The notes: generated by a model from the sequence alone, not told the origin. Shown: positions 8,138-17,071, numbered from the stretch's first letter. The stretch is DNA of 64,000 nt from Streptomyces regalis (GCF_001509475.1 NZ_LLZG01000153.1:1-64000), one strand, 5' to 3'. Made by a program: numbers and translations.

Positions 8138-10044
8138 GGCCCGGTGTCCTTCGGCGCGGACGTGCCGTTCTCCTCCGTTCCGGATTCCGTGGACGGCAAC
8201 GGAGTCTCCTCGATCGGCACCCAGAACTCGACGGTGGTACCGGCTCCCGGCTCGCTCTCCACGCGGCTCCAGCCTCCCGCCATCTGGGCGCGTTCGTGGA
8301 TGAGGGTGAGGCCGAGGTGGCCGGGGCGGGACTCGACTTCGAGGGGGTCGTAACCGGCGCCGTCGTCGACGATGCGCATCAGGCAGCCGTCGTCAACACC
8401 GAGCAGTTGGACGCGGACCATCTTGGCCCGGGAATGCTTTCGTACGTTGATCAGGGCTTCCTGGGCGGTGCGGTAGACCAGCACCATGGTCTCGACGGGC
8501 AGGGTGGCCGTCAGGCGTTCCTCGAACTTGTAGTGGATGCCGGTCTCGGCGCGCATGCGATCGAGGAAGGTCTTCAGGGCGGTGGCCAGGCTGCCGTGCT
8601 CCAGGGCGGAGGGCCGCAGGTCGAAGATGAGTTGGCGCAAGCGGCTCAGAGAGAGTTTGAGGGTCTCGTCCAGCCGGTCCATCACCTGCACGTCCTTCGG
8701 ATCCTTCAGCCGTCTGCGGAACTGCTGCAGGCGCAGGCCTGCCGCGGTGATGACCTGGATGGTGTCGTCGTGGATGTCGGCGGCGATGCGCTTGCGCTCC
8801 TCCTCCTGGGCATGGATGAGGTGGCTGAGGAGGGCCTGCCGGTCGCGGTCGGTGCCCTCCAGGAGTTCCAGGCTGCGTTCGAGGACGAACTGGGCGCGCT
8901 GCACCTCGGTGATGTCCCGGACCGTCAGCACGGCGAACACGCCCTCGGTGGTACGCAACGGACTGACGCTCACGTCCACCGGGAACTGCTTGGAGTCCTG
9001 GCGCCGGCCGACCAGTTCCACGCTGTGTCCGGTCGGCTCCTGGCGCGGGTCGGCCCAGTCGCGCAGTGAGACGGTCAGCGGCTGGTCGGGCAGCAGCACC
9101 TCGACGAGCGTGCCGAGCAATTGCTCGCTGCTGTATCCGAACAGGGTCTCGGCGCGCGGGCTCGCCTGCCGGATACGTCCCTCGGCGTCCATGACCAGCA
9201 TCGCGTCCGGTGAGGAGTCGACGAGCTGGCGCAGCCGATCACCGGTCACGCCCCCGCCGCTGAGGTCCATCACGTACACCACGTAACGTGGACGCCCGCC
9301 CCGCAGTCGGCCGCCGCCGATCCGGGCGGGGAACTCCGAACCGTCCCGGCGCAACGCCGGCGTGACCGGGGCGATCAACTCTCCGGTGGCCACCCCGGCA
9401 CCGGGGTGCTCCGGCAGCAGGTCGCGCAGCCGCTTGCCGCGCAGTTCGGTCGCGCTGTAGCCGAACAGGTGGCGGGCGTGGGCGTTGGCGAGTTCGACGC
9501 GGTCCTGGGCGCCGGTCACGAGTACGCCGCAGGGTGCCTGTTCGAGCACGTCCAGGCAGGCCTTCTCGTCAATGCGTACGGGCGCGGTTGCCGCCCCGGG
9601 CACCGGCGGTCCGGGGGTGCGCCGCAGCGGTTCCAGGCAGGCCCCGGCAAGCTCGGCCGACATGCTGAACTGGCCGCGGGCCGCGCGGGTGATGGCTTCG
9701 AGGATCTCTTCCGCGGGCGCGCCCTTGACCAGATAGCCGACGGCCCCGGCGACTAGCACATTCGTCACCGTCTCACGGTCCGCGTACGCGGACAGGGCCA
9801 GAACCCTCGTGTCCGGCGCGCGATCACGGAGAGTGCGTACGGTGGTGGGGGCGTCGCCCTTGGGCATCTGGACGTCCAGGACCAGCACCCACGGATGTGT
9901 CTGGCCGGCCACCGAGATGGTCTGGGCGTGGTCGACAGCCAGGCCCACCAGTTGGAAGGCCGGGTGCGACTCGACCAGGTCCGCGAGGGCCTCGCGGACC
10001 TCGGCGTCGTTGTCGGCCACCATCACCGGGATGCGGTGGTTCAT
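8134..10044 (-). CDS. hybrid receiver-PAS-PAS histidine kinase
   Basis: A 636-aa cytoplasmic sensor kinase without membrane helices. In order it has an N-terminal receiver domain (about 5-120; Asp in VLVLDVQMPKG, Lys in YLVKGA), two PAS domains (about 160-270 and 275-395), a HisKA_3 dimerisation helix with the phospho-His in AADIHDDTIQ, and an HATPase domain (DDGAGYD, GHLGL). A receiver placed before the sensor domains lets another kinase tune this one. The ATG at 10042-10044 overlaps the preceding gene's stop (ATGA), and its own stop overlaps the response regulator start. The PAS ligand is not evident. Confidence 0.9.
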   Translation of the reverse strand: MNHRIPVMVADNDAEVREALADLVESHPAFQLVGLAVDHAQTISVAGQTHPWVLVLDVQMPKGDAPTTVRTLRDRAPDTRVLALSAYADRETVTNVLVAGAVGYLVKGAPAEEILEAITRAARGQFSMSAELAGACLEPLRRTPGPPVPGAATAPVRIDEKACLDVLEQAPCGVLVTGAQDRVELANAHARHLFGYSATELRGKRLRDLLPEHPGAGVATGELIAPVTPALRRDGSEFPARIGGGRLRGGRPRYVVYVMDLSGGGVTGDRLRQLVDSSPDAMLVMDAEGRIRQASPRAETLFGYSSEQLLGTLVEVLLPDQPLTVSLRDWADPRQEPTGHSVELVGRRQDSKQFPVDVSVSPLRTTEGVFAVLTVRDITEVQRAQFVLERSLELLEGTDRDRQALLSHLIHAQEEERKRIAADIHDDTIQVITAAGLRLQQFRRRLKDPKDVQVMDRLDETLKLSLSRLRQLIFDLRPSALEHGSLATALKTFLDRMRAETGIHYKFEERLTATLPVETMVLVYRTAQEALINVRKHSRAKMVRVQLLGVDDGCLMRIVDDGAGYDPLEVESRPGHLGLTLIHERAQMAGGWSRVESEPGAGTTVEFWVPIEETPLPSTESGTEENGTSAPKDTGP

Positions 10045-10478
10045 GACCGCCCGCTCCCCCCGAGCACGGCGTCCGGCAGGTGGCGGGGGCCGAGTACGTC
10101 GCGCCGGCACACACCCAGGAAGGGCATGACGGCGGCGACCGGGGCGATCAGGACGTCGTAGTGGCCGCCGATCCGGTCGCAGACCGCGATCGCCATCACC
10201 GCGTCCCAGACCGCGGCCCAGAAGGCCCAGTCGTGCCTCTGGTGGCTCTGCGCCGTGTCCAGGGCCGCGCGGCGGGCCACCGAGGCCGCAACGTGGATGC
10301 GGTAGCGCTCCTCATCGGTGGTGGTGCGCCGGACTTCGGCCCACGCCTCGGCACGGGTCTGGCTGGAGGTCTGCCGCCACAGGCCGGCCACCCGGTCGAT
10401 CTGCTGCGGCGTCAGGTCCTCGATGTGGGTGAGGAACTGCAGGACCCGTCGGGTGTTGGGCCCGAAGACGACACTCAT
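10041..10478 (-). CDS. unknown 145-aa protein in the two-component operon
   Basis: I do not recognise this protein. It is soluble and mostly helical, with an N-terminal segment FGPNTRRVLQFLTHIEDLTPQQIDRVAGLW, a run of Ala-rich helices and a central WAFWAAVWDAVMAIAVCDRIG stretch. The start has CAGGAGGAG upstream. Its stop overlaps the kinase start by four bases, so it is made in step with the kinase. Such small partners can be input or phosphatase-modulating proteins; that role is inference from position only. Confidence 0.7.
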   Translation of the reverse strand: MSVVFGPNTRRVLQFLTHIEDLTPQQIDRVAGLWRQTSSQTRAEAWAEVRRTTTDEERYRIHVAASVARRAALDTAQSHQRHDWAFWAAVWDAVMAIAVCDRIGGHYDVLIAPVAAVMPFLGVCRRDVLGPRHLPDAVLGGSGRS

Positions 10479-10551
10479 GGTGCTCTCCTCCTGTGTCTGT
10501 CTCCCGTGTTGTCGCTCTGCGGCGCTCGGCCGCTGATCCGGCCCGTCCGGA

Positions 10552-12003
10552 CTACTGCCCCTGGCCCTGCTGTCCTTGGTCCTGTTGTCCCTCCTCCTCG
10601 GCGGCGTTGACGGATGCCTTGGCCTCGCCGCCGCTCTTGCTGCCGACGAGCTTGAAGGCCACGCCGCCCTCGTCGGCCTTGGTGATCGGGTACGAACCCG
10701 CGGCCTCCGCCTCGCCCTTGGCGTCGACCTGGAACGTCGTGATCTTCTTGGCGTCGCCGTTCGGGCCGCCGGCGTAGAGGGTGACGGTCTCGTTCGCGGC
10801 GAAGCCGGTGACGTAGAAGCTCACCGCCGTACCGGCCTTGCCGGAGTAGGTGCTGGGCTCGGCGGTCGGCGTGTAGGGCATCACCTGGAAGCCGGCGCGG
10901 ACCACTGCCCGGGTCCGGTCGCCGATCGCGGTGAGGTTCTGCTCGCCCTCCAGGCCGAACGGCACGTCGAAGGACACGGATCCGACGTTGCCGTTGGCGT
11001 CGGCGGTGGCGGTGAAGGCGGGAACGCCGCTGGCGCTGTTGATGTAGTACAGGACGCGCTCGGCCGGGGCGAACCCGCCGGCGGAGACGGTGATCTGGTG
11101 TCCGGCCTTCAAGGCGTACGGCGACGACTTGAGCGTCGGGTACAGGCCCAGGATCTGGAAGGGCGCGGTGGCCGTGGTCTGGCTCTTCTCGCCGACCAGG
11201 ATCAGCGTGCTGACGCCGGTGGGTGCGACGCCGACCTTGACGTCCGCGCGGCCGATGCCGCCGGATCCGTCGGCGGTCAAGGTGGCGTCCGGCTTGCCGC
11301 CGACGCGGCCCCAGAAGACGTCGATCTTCTCCCCGGCCCCGAAGCCGCGGATGTTCAGCGACACCGAGTCCCCGGGCTTGCCCACCATTTTGTTGATCTT
11401 CACAGCGCCGACCACACCGCCCGCGACGAGCTGGGCCTCGGCCACATTGTCGGCGTCGCGCTGCTGCGCGACCACAATGGCGCCCTTGCTGACGTTCTCG
11501 GGCACGGTGATCTGCGTGTTGATCGACCCGGTCCTGTCGGTCTTCGCCGTGGCGATGCCCTTTCCCTCGTTCTGCTTGGCCGAGGTCTTCAGAAACAGGT
11601 CCACGGTGGACTTGGCGTCGAACCCGGCGCCCTCGACGGTCGCCTTGCCGCCGGGTGTGACCAGGCCGGGGTTGACCACGATGATCGGCCCGGACGCCTG
11701 GGGGATCTTCTGGTCCCCCAGCTCGACCGTCTTCGGCTTCTGGGCCGGTGTCTCGATCTCCTTGGGTGCGCTCTTCTTGTTCTCGGAGTTGTCGCCGGTG
11801 GTGTTCAGCGCGCCGCCGAAACCGCCGCTCCTCGCGATGACCTGTACGAGGGAGCCGACGACCACGAGCGCGATGGCGATCATCAGGAGCTTCTTCCAGG
11901 TGAACCGCCGCTTCATTCCTCCGGTTTCTCCGGGAGGGGCCTGTTCGTTTTCCTCGGGGCTCTCAGGTATGTCCTTGTCCCTGTTCTCGGGGTTCTCGGG
12001 CAT
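10552..12003 (-). CDS. membrane-anchored surface protein with Ig-like repeats
   Basis: A roughly 483-aa protein with an acidic cytoplasmic N-terminus, one transmembrane helix (about 38-57), a short linker and then four or five beta-rich repeats of about 90 residues. Each repeat opens with a proline/glycine turn and a phrase like VEGAGFDAKSTVDLFL, IRGFGAGEKIDVFW, AGGFAPAERVLYYI or VTGFAANETVTLYA. This periodic pattern fits an IPT/Ig-like extracellular fold. The tail is Gln-rich. The ATG at 12001-12003 is preferred because GAGGAGG lies eight bases upstream; a GTG at 12012 is too close to it. It follows the GT39-like gene by 24 nt, suggesting a surface protein that binds or carries the locus's glycan. 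Confidence 0.75.
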   Translation of the reverse strand: MPENPENRDKDIPESPEENEQAPPGETGGMKRRFTWKKLLMIAIALVVVGSLVQVIARSGGFGGALNTTGDNSENKKSAPKEIETPAQKPKTVELGDQKIPQASGPIIVVNPGLVTPGGKATVEGAGFDAKSTVDLFLKTSAKQNEGKGIATAKTDRTGSINTQITVPENVSKGAIVVAQQRDADNVAEAQLVAGGVVGAVKINKMVGKPGDSVSLNIRGFGAGEKIDVFWGRVGGKPDATLTADGSGGIGRADVKVGVAPTGVSTLILVGEKSQTTATAPFQILGLYPTLKSSPYALKAGHQITVSAGGFAPAERVLYYINSASGVPAFTATADANGNVGSVSFDVPFGLEGEQNLTAIGDRTRAVVRAGFQVMPYTPTAEPSTYSGKAGTAVSFYVTGFAANETVTLYAGGPNGDAKKITTFQVDAKGEAEAAGSYPITKADEGGVAFKLVGSKSGGEAKASVNAAEEEGQQDQGQQGQGQ

Positions 12004-12027
12004 GTCGTTCACCTCCTCGGCCCGGGA

Positions 12028-13734
12028 CTAACCGACCCGGTAGATCTGCAGGTTGATGTCACCCTGACCGGTCTCCCAGACCTTCTTCGCGTTTTTCAGC
12101 GCGGTCAGGATCCAGTCCTCACGGCCGTCGCCGTTGTTGCTTTCCATGGACTGACGCATCTTGTTGGACATGACGATGTAGTCGATGTTCCGCCATTTCT
12201 TGGCGAAGAGTTTGTCGCGCACGTCGGGGTCGGCCGCGGCATTCCAGTGGGAATGCGCGAACGGGTAGAACGGGGGGACGTCGTGGAGTTCGCTCCACAG
12301 GTCGTCGTCCATGATGATCCGCGCGTCCGCCGGGACGTTCCCCCGTATCCAGGCGACCTGCTGCTCCTGCATCCGGGTCAGGTTCAGCTTCGGGTGGTAC
12401 TGGTCCGCGACCGCCACCCGTCCCTCGTCGTTGACCGTCAGCAGATAGTCGGTCACCGGTACGAACAGGAGGAGAGCCCCGGCCATGGCGGGCACTGCGA
12501 TCCGCAGCCGGGACGACAGGCGGCCGAGCAGCCGGTCGGTCACCATGCCGATGCTCATTGCGAACAGCACGACCATCGGTGCGATGTAGAAGTCCAGCAG
12601 CACGCTGCCGCGGATGAGATAGAAGGCATAGGCAACGGCCATCGTGCCGACCACCAGGAAGCCCAGGTTCCGCTCCCGGTCCCTGAAGCCCCAGTACAGG
12701 GCGGCCAGCATGGCGAGCAGACCCAGGAGCAAGAACAGCCCGTCCCTTGGGATCCAGCTGCTGTACAGGAAGCTGCCCGAGCTGAGCAGGGAGCCCTGAC
12801 TGCGGTTGAGCTGCCACCACAGGGTGTACAACAGCGACACGTGGTCGGCCGGCGGGTTGTTCAGGTCGAAATCGAGGCCCGTGGGCACCAGCTCGTTCTT
12901 CAATACGGCGTACAGCAGGTAGGCGCCGACCGGGATCGCCGTCGCGAACGGCCAGAGCGACCGGGTGAACCGGCGCTGGGTGGAGCCCTTCACCCTGCGG
13001 TGCAGCAGATACACCAGGGTGGGGACGAAGAAGAGCGCGTTCTCCTTGGTGATCAGTGCGATCCCCAACGCGGTCCCGGCCCCCAGTGCGTGCCGGATTC
13101 TCATGTCCCGGCCGAGCAGCAGGTACAGGCTCAGCAGCACCCAGAACATCATGAGATTGTCCAGCAGGACCTGCCGCTGGTAGTAGACGGCGAGCGGCGA
13201 GACGTTGTAGAAGAACGCGGCAACGGAGGCGGCCAGGACGCTGCCGGTCAGCCGCCGGACGATCTCGAAGAGCAGGGCCACACTGACCAGGTGGACCAGC
13301 AACATCAGGAATCGGCCGGTGTTGACCGCGTTGCCGAACGTCTCGAACTGGTTCGGCAGCGGGAAGGCGAAGCCGGCGAGCTGGATCCAGCCTCCGGGCG
13401 CGTGGTCGTAGTCGTAGGTGTACGGCGACAGGCGGGTCTGCCGGACGAGCGACCAGGCCCGCTGCATGTAGATGCCCTCGTCGGTGAGGTACAGCGGGTA
13501 CTGGAACAGGTGCCAGCCGTGCGTGACCAGCCCCGTGAGCACGGCGGCGCCCAGGGCGATCCGCCCGCGCTGCCCCAGCCGGGGGACCCCGCCCAGAGGG
13601 ACAACCGGCCGAGGGCTCCGCTCGGTGGGCGCCGGGGCCTGGCCGGCCGGCGTGCGAACCCCGTCGTGGACCACGACCAGCTGGGGCCTCGTCACACCCG
13701 GTCCTGTCGCACGCCGTCTCATCTCACGCGGCAT
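12028..13734 (-). CDS. GT39/ArnT-like polyprenyl-phosphate-dependent glycosyltransferase
   Basis: A 568-aa polytopic membrane protein. The first periplasmic loop carries an acidic pair and the pattern YLTDEGIYMQRAW with DHAPGGWIQLAGF, as in GT39/ArnT/PMT-type transferases that move a sugar from a lipid-phosphate donor to an acceptor outside the membrane. About eleven helices follow, then a soluble C-terminal domain of about 120 residues. The start overlaps the end of the GT2 gene by 11 nt; an ATG at 13720-13722, one base after that stop, is an alternative. A GtrA protein encoded two genes upstream may supply the lipid-linked sugar. Donor and acceptor are unknown. Confidence 0.82.
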   Translation of the reverse strand: MPREMRRRATGPGVTRPQLVVVHDGVRTPAGQAPAPTERSPRPVVPLGGVPRLGQRGRIALGAAVLTGLVTHGWHLFQYPLYLTDEGIYMQRAWSLVRQTRLSPYTYDYDHAPGGWIQLAGFAFPLPNQFETFGNAVNTGRFLMLLVHLVSVALLFEIVRRLTGSVLAASVAAFFYNVSPLAVYYQRQVLLDNLMMFWVLLSLYLLLGRDMRIRHALGAGTALGIALITKENALFFVPTLVYLLHRRVKGSTQRRFTRSLWPFATAIPVGAYLLYAVLKNELVPTGLDFDLNNPPADHVSLLYTLWWQLNRSQGSLLSSGSFLYSSWIPRDGLFLLLGLLAMLAALYWGFRDRERNLGFLVVGTMAVAYAFYLIRGSVLLDFYIAPMVVLFAMSIGMVTDRLLGRLSSRLRIAVPAMAGALLLFVPVTDYLLTVNDEGRVAVADQYHPKLNLTRMQEQQVAWIRGNVPADARIIMDDDLWSELHDVPPFYPFAHSHWNAAADPDVRDKLFAKKWRNIDYIVMSNKMRQSMESNNGDGREDWILTALKNAKKVWETGQGDINLQIYRVG

Positions 13735-15019
13735 GGGAGTTCGCCTCCGATGCCTTGTCCCGGTGGGCGCCGACGTGCTGGGTCTTCTCCCAGTTGGTGC
13801 GGCCGGTCAGCTGGCGCCGCATGGCGCGGAGCGCGGCGTAGGCGAGGATCAGCTGGTACGGGTACCAGGCGACGGCCATCCTCAGGACGGCCTTGGGGGT
13901 GGCCTTGAGGCCGTGGGCGTCGGTGAACTCGTACAGGCCCACGGCCTGCGTCACGAAGTGCGCCAGGAGCATCAGCACGGGCAACCAGGAGACGAGCGCC
14001 ACCAGCACCGGCACCCTGAGGAAAAGGATCATGCCTAGGGAGACCAGCAGGTACAGGCCGAGCAGGGCCTGCCCGTGCGGAAACGCCAGCACATAGAAGG
14101 CGAGCCAGCGCTGCTTGCGGGTGGGCATCTGCTTCCAGGTGCCCTTGCTCAGGGTCTGCATGAAGCCCTGACTCCAGCGGGTGCGCTGCCGGATGAACTG
14201 CCCCAGCGTGGGCGGGGTCTCCTCCTTCGTCACGTAGCGGTCGTCATAGACCACCCGCACCCGCTCCCCCGCGGCAGACACCCTCAGCCCCAGGTCCGCG
14301 TCCTCGGTGAGGTTGTGCTCGTCCCAGCCACCCAGGCGCACCAGCAACTCACGCTTGAAGAACACCGTGTTGCCGCCGAGCGGGATGGACCCCTCAAGGG
14401 CGTGGTAGTGCAGACGGCTCTTGAACCAGAAGAAGTACTCCAGGACGTTCAGCGCGGAGTACCAGGTGGACTGATAGTTCATCAGCTGCACGCCGGCCTG
14501 GACGACGTTGACCTCGTCCTCGATCATCACGGTGTTGACCAGGTCGAAGATCGCGGGGTGGATGTCGTCCTCGGCATCGAAGATGGTCACCACGTCGTGA
14601 CTCGCGTGCGGCAGGGCCGCGTTGAGGCCGTGGGGCTTGTTGATGGGCTTGTCGTCGAAGACGACGACCTCGACGTTGTGCAGCCCCTCGCGGCCGAGTG
14701 CGGCGATCTTCTCCTCGGCCTTGCCGATCGTGCCGGTGTCGTCCGCCGAGCAGATCACGAAGACCTCCAGCAGCTCGGCCGGGTAGTCGGCACGCACCAC
14801 GCGGTCGATGGTGGTCTGGATGACGTCCTCTTCGTGCCGGGCCGGCAGCAGCACACTGAACGACAGCCGGGGCGCCACGAACTCCTCCGGCGCCTTGGCC
14901 TTCGCCTCGGCGTCCGGCTGGTCCCAGGTGTAGAGCATCAGGTACAGGACGTGGGCCGACTGCACCGTGAGCAGGAGGGAGACCAGGACCAGTCCGGTGT
15001 GCAGGAGGAGCGTCATCAT
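13724..15019 (-). CDS. processive family 2 glycosyltransferase (cellulose/hyaluronan synthase-like)
   Basis: A 431-aa membrane glycosyltransferase. An N-terminal helix (3-25) precedes the GT-A catalytic domain (about 52-300) and three or four C-terminal helices. The processive-synthase signature is complete: FDAEDD (148-152, donor and metal), TED (238-240, catalytic base) and QRTRW (278-282, the QxxRW acceptor motif). Such enzymes polymerise UDP-sugars into beta-linked chains and extrude them. The ATG at 15017-15019 overlaps the GtrA stop and follows GGGGGAGG. There is no PilZ domain. Nearby GH5 and GH6 glucanase genes suggest a beta-glucan product; this is inference, and mannan or another polymer remains possible. 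Confidence 0.88.
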   Translation of the reverse strand: MMTLLLHTGLVLVSLLLTVQSAHVLYLMLYTWDQPDAEAKAKAPEEFVAPRLSFSVLLPARHEEDVIQTTIDRVVRADYPAELLEVFVICSADDTGTIGKAEEKIAALGREGLHNVEVVVFDDKPINKPHGLNAALPHASHDVVTIFDAEDDIHPAIFDLVNTVMIEDEVNVVQAGVQLMNYQSTWYSALNVLEYFFWFKSRLHYHALEGSIPLGGNTVFFKRELLVRLGGWDEHNLTEDADLGLRVSAAGERVRVVYDDRYVTKEETPPTLGQFIRQRTRWSQGFMQTLSKGTWKQMPTRKQRWLAFYVLAFPHGQALLGLYLLVSLGMILFLRVPVLVALVSWLPVLMLLAHFVTQAVGLYEFTDAHGLKATPKAVLRMAVAWYPYQLILAYAALRAMRRQLTGRTNWEKTQHVGAHRDKASEANSHAA

Positions 15020-15519
15020 CGGTTCCTCCCCCACACCCACAGTGCGCTGGAGGCGTAGTTGACCGAGAACGCGGCGCCAATGGCAAGGAGGTTCGCCACC
15101 ACGAGGTGGACTCCGCCGTGCACCAAAGCCCACAAGGCGAGCACATTGACCGCGAGACCGACGAGCATGGACAGGTTGAACTTCCCGAACCGCCTGAGCG
15201 ACGGTGCACGCGCCGCGAAGGTCCACCAGTCGTTGAGCAGGTAGTTGTGGACCACAGCGAACTCGACGGCCAGCGCCGAAGCAGCGACCAGCGGCACACC
15301 CAGCGGGCGATGAAGGACATACAGAGCCGCCGTGTTCACGACCGTGCCCGCGCCACCGACCACCGCGAACCGCAGGATCCGGTTCGTGAGCAGCCCTGTG
15401 GTCCGACCACCCCAGGCCCTGGACATTGCAGGAACGCCTCCGGGCGCCGGCTTCGGGGACGGTACCGCCTCCACTCGTGGCTCGTCGGTGTGCACGGGTA
15501 CCGTTCGGAAGTGGTGCAT
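15016..15519 (-). CDS. GtrA family membrane protein
   Basis: A 167-aa GtrA/DPMS-type protein with four helices from about residue 48: FAVVGGAGTVVNTAALYVLH, the VHNYLLNDWWTF loop, a third helix, and FSVNYASSALWVWGR at the end. Members help move polyprenyl-phosphate-linked sugars across the membrane. The ATG at 15517-15519 has GAGGAG upstream; a longer reading lacks a ribosome site. It is the first gene of the leftward set GtrA, GT2, GT39-like, Ig-like protein and is translationally coupled to GT2. Its product probably supplies the GT39-like enzyme. Confidence 0.88.
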   Translation of the reverse strand: MHHFRTVPVHTDEPRVEAVPSPKPAPGGVPAMSRAWGGRTTGLLTNRILRFAVVGGAGTVVNTAALYVLHRPLGVPLVAASALAVEFAVVHNYLLNDWWTFAARAPSLRRFGKFNLSMLVGLAVNVLALWALVHGGVHLVVANLLAIGAAFSVNYASSALWVWGRNR

Positions 15520-15627
15520 CACGGCTCCTCGAAGGCGGGAGAACGCCCCGGCCCCGCCCGGCGGGACCTCACAGACCAGCCTGCACTCGTGAGCAGTCGC
15601 AAACATCACATAAACGGGTGACTGGAA

Positions 15628-15745
15628 CCCCCGCCTTCGGGGGAGGCACTGGTCTCCCCCATTTGGGGGAGCCCTCGGGATCAGCCCGAGAATCGGAACG
15701 CGCGCTCCCGCTACTCCCCCAAAGAGGGGATCGATCTCTCCCCCA
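15628..15745. promoter_or_regulatory. hairpin and CTCCCCCA-box cluster upstream of the GtrA-GT2 operon
   Basis: The spacer between GtrA and the divergent subtilase-like gene holds small inverted repeats: CCCCCG/CGGGGG at 15628-15643, CTCCCCCA/TGGGGGAG at 15654-15671 and CTCGGG/CCCGAG at 15674-15690. The octamer CTCCCCCA also stands at 15714-15721 and 15738-15745. Repeated boxes between divergent genes suggest binding sites for a regulator of the polysaccharide operon. I do not recognise the box as a known operator. Confidence 0.4.
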
Positions 15746-15905
15746 TTGGCGGGTGCCACGCCGCTCTCCGGCTGCGGACGATGGAGCGCGCAGGGGTGTT
15801 CCGGCCCGGCACTTCCTGGGGCACCGGGCTGGGACGGCCGGGCCGCGGCGCTTCTTTCAGCGGCCCGGCCTCACATCCCACCAGCACCAGAGGTAGGTCC
15901 TCGCT

Positions 15906-17060
15906 ATGGCAGGTCGTACGACGTCGGGCCCCATGCTCGCCACACGCGCCGGAGCCGTCGCTGCGGCGCTGGCACTCGCTGTCGTCGCGGCCGGCACGGC
16001 CGCCCCGGCTGATTCCGGAGCCCTCCGCGAGTCAGAGTGGGCGCTGACCGCGCTCAAGGCCGAGCAGGCCTGGGAGATCACCAGGGGCGAGGGCGTGACG
16101 GTCGCGGTGATCGGCACCGGCGTCGACGCCTCCCACCCCGACCTGGCGGGCCGCGTCGTCAAGAGCAGGGACGTCGACGGCACGCGCGATGAGGGGGGCG
16201 GCTCCGCAGCGATCCAGGGCACCCACGCGGCGGGCGTGATCGCCGGAACCGGCCGCAACTTTGACGGCGACGGCCTGTTCGGGCTCGCTCCGAAGGCACG
16301 CATACTCCCCTTCAGCGTCTACCGCGACAACACGGCCCTGACCGCTGCGACCGCAAGGTCGATCATGGACGCCGCGCGCCAGGGAGCCGAAGTCATCGAC
16401 GTCACCGTCGGCTTCCCCCGCCCGAGCGACGACCTCAAGACGGCCATCGAGTTCGCGACCGACCGGGACGCCCTGGTCGTGGCCGGTGCGGGCGACACCG
16501 GTGGGACGGGCAACGCGGAGACCTACCCGGCGGCCTATCCAGGTGTCCTCTCGGTCACCGCCATGGACAAGAAGGGCGCGATCTGGCCGGACTCCCACCA
16601 CGGCAAGGATGTGGACCTGGCCGCGCCAGGCGTCGACATCCTGACCACCGCCAGGAACCGCGACTACTGGACCGGCTCCGGCACCGCGTTCGCGGCGTCC
16701 TGGGTAGCGGGCTCGGCCGCGCTGCTGCGCTCCGAACACCCGAAATGGACTGTCAGCCAGGTCACTCGGACACTGACCGAGACGGCCACTCAGCAGGGCA
16801 AGGCGGACTGGGATTCGCGGTACGGCCGGGGGGTCGTCGCCCCCGCTGCGGCGCTCTCGCAGCGCGCCGTCCCGTCCGGCTCCGAGGCGGCCGCGCCGCC
16901 GAAGGACCAGGCGGCGAACGCCGAGAACCACGCCACCTCCGAGCCCTCCGACGCCGGACCGGCGCTGATCGTTCTGGCCGTGACCACAACGCTCCTCGTC
17001 CTGGCTGTCATCGCATGGCTCCTGATCCGACGCAGCGTCACCCCAACGGACAACGACTGA
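15906..17060 (+). CDS. catalytically dead subtilase-fold (mycosin-like) protein
   Basis: A 384-aa exported, membrane-anchored S8 protein: signal peptide (about 1-34), subtilase domain (about 45-320) and one C-terminal helix (353-375), the layout of mycosin-type proteases. Every catalytic position is replaced. The Asp site reads VAVIGTGVD (Gly70). The His site reads IQGTHAAG (Gln104 where HGTH is normal). The Ser site reads GTAFAAS (Ala261 where GTS is normal). The oxyanion Asn is Asp197 in GAGD. The frame is otherwise whole and the fold-defining glycines are kept, so it looks like a maintained pseudoprotease, perhaps a binding or scaffold protein. It is divergent from the GtrA operon and 11 nt before GH6. 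Confidence 0.88.
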   Translation: MAGRTTSGPMLATRAGAVAAALALAVVAAGTAAPADSGALRESEWALTALKAEQAWEITRGEGVTVAVIGTGVDASHPDLAGRVVKSRDVDGTRDEGGGSAAIQGTHAAGVIAGTGRNFDGDGLFGLAPKARILPFSVYRDNTALTAATARSIMDAARQGAEVIDVTVGFPRPSDDLKTAIEFATDRDALVVAGAGDTGGTGNAETYPAAYPGVLSVTAMDKKGAIWPDSHHGKDVDLAAPGVDILTTARNRDYWTGSGTAFAASWVAGSAALLRSEHPKWTVSQVTRTLTETATQQGKADWDSRYGRGVVAPAAALSQRAVPSGSEAAAPPKDQAANAENHATSEPSDAGPALIVLAVTTTLLVLAVIAWLLIRRSVTPTDND

Positions 17061-17071
17061 CGGCGAGCCGC

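Noticed and set aside
9113..9126. GAGCAATTGCTC palindrome as another copy of the glucanase operator
   Set aside because: It shares only CAATTG with the operator core and lies in the middle of the kinase coding region.
10576..13908. A very long open frame on the plus strand, and another at 41067-43094
   Set aside because: Both lie exactly opposite well-supported genes (the Ig-like/GT39-like genes and GH9) and have no family character; long antisense frames are expected in high-GC DNA.
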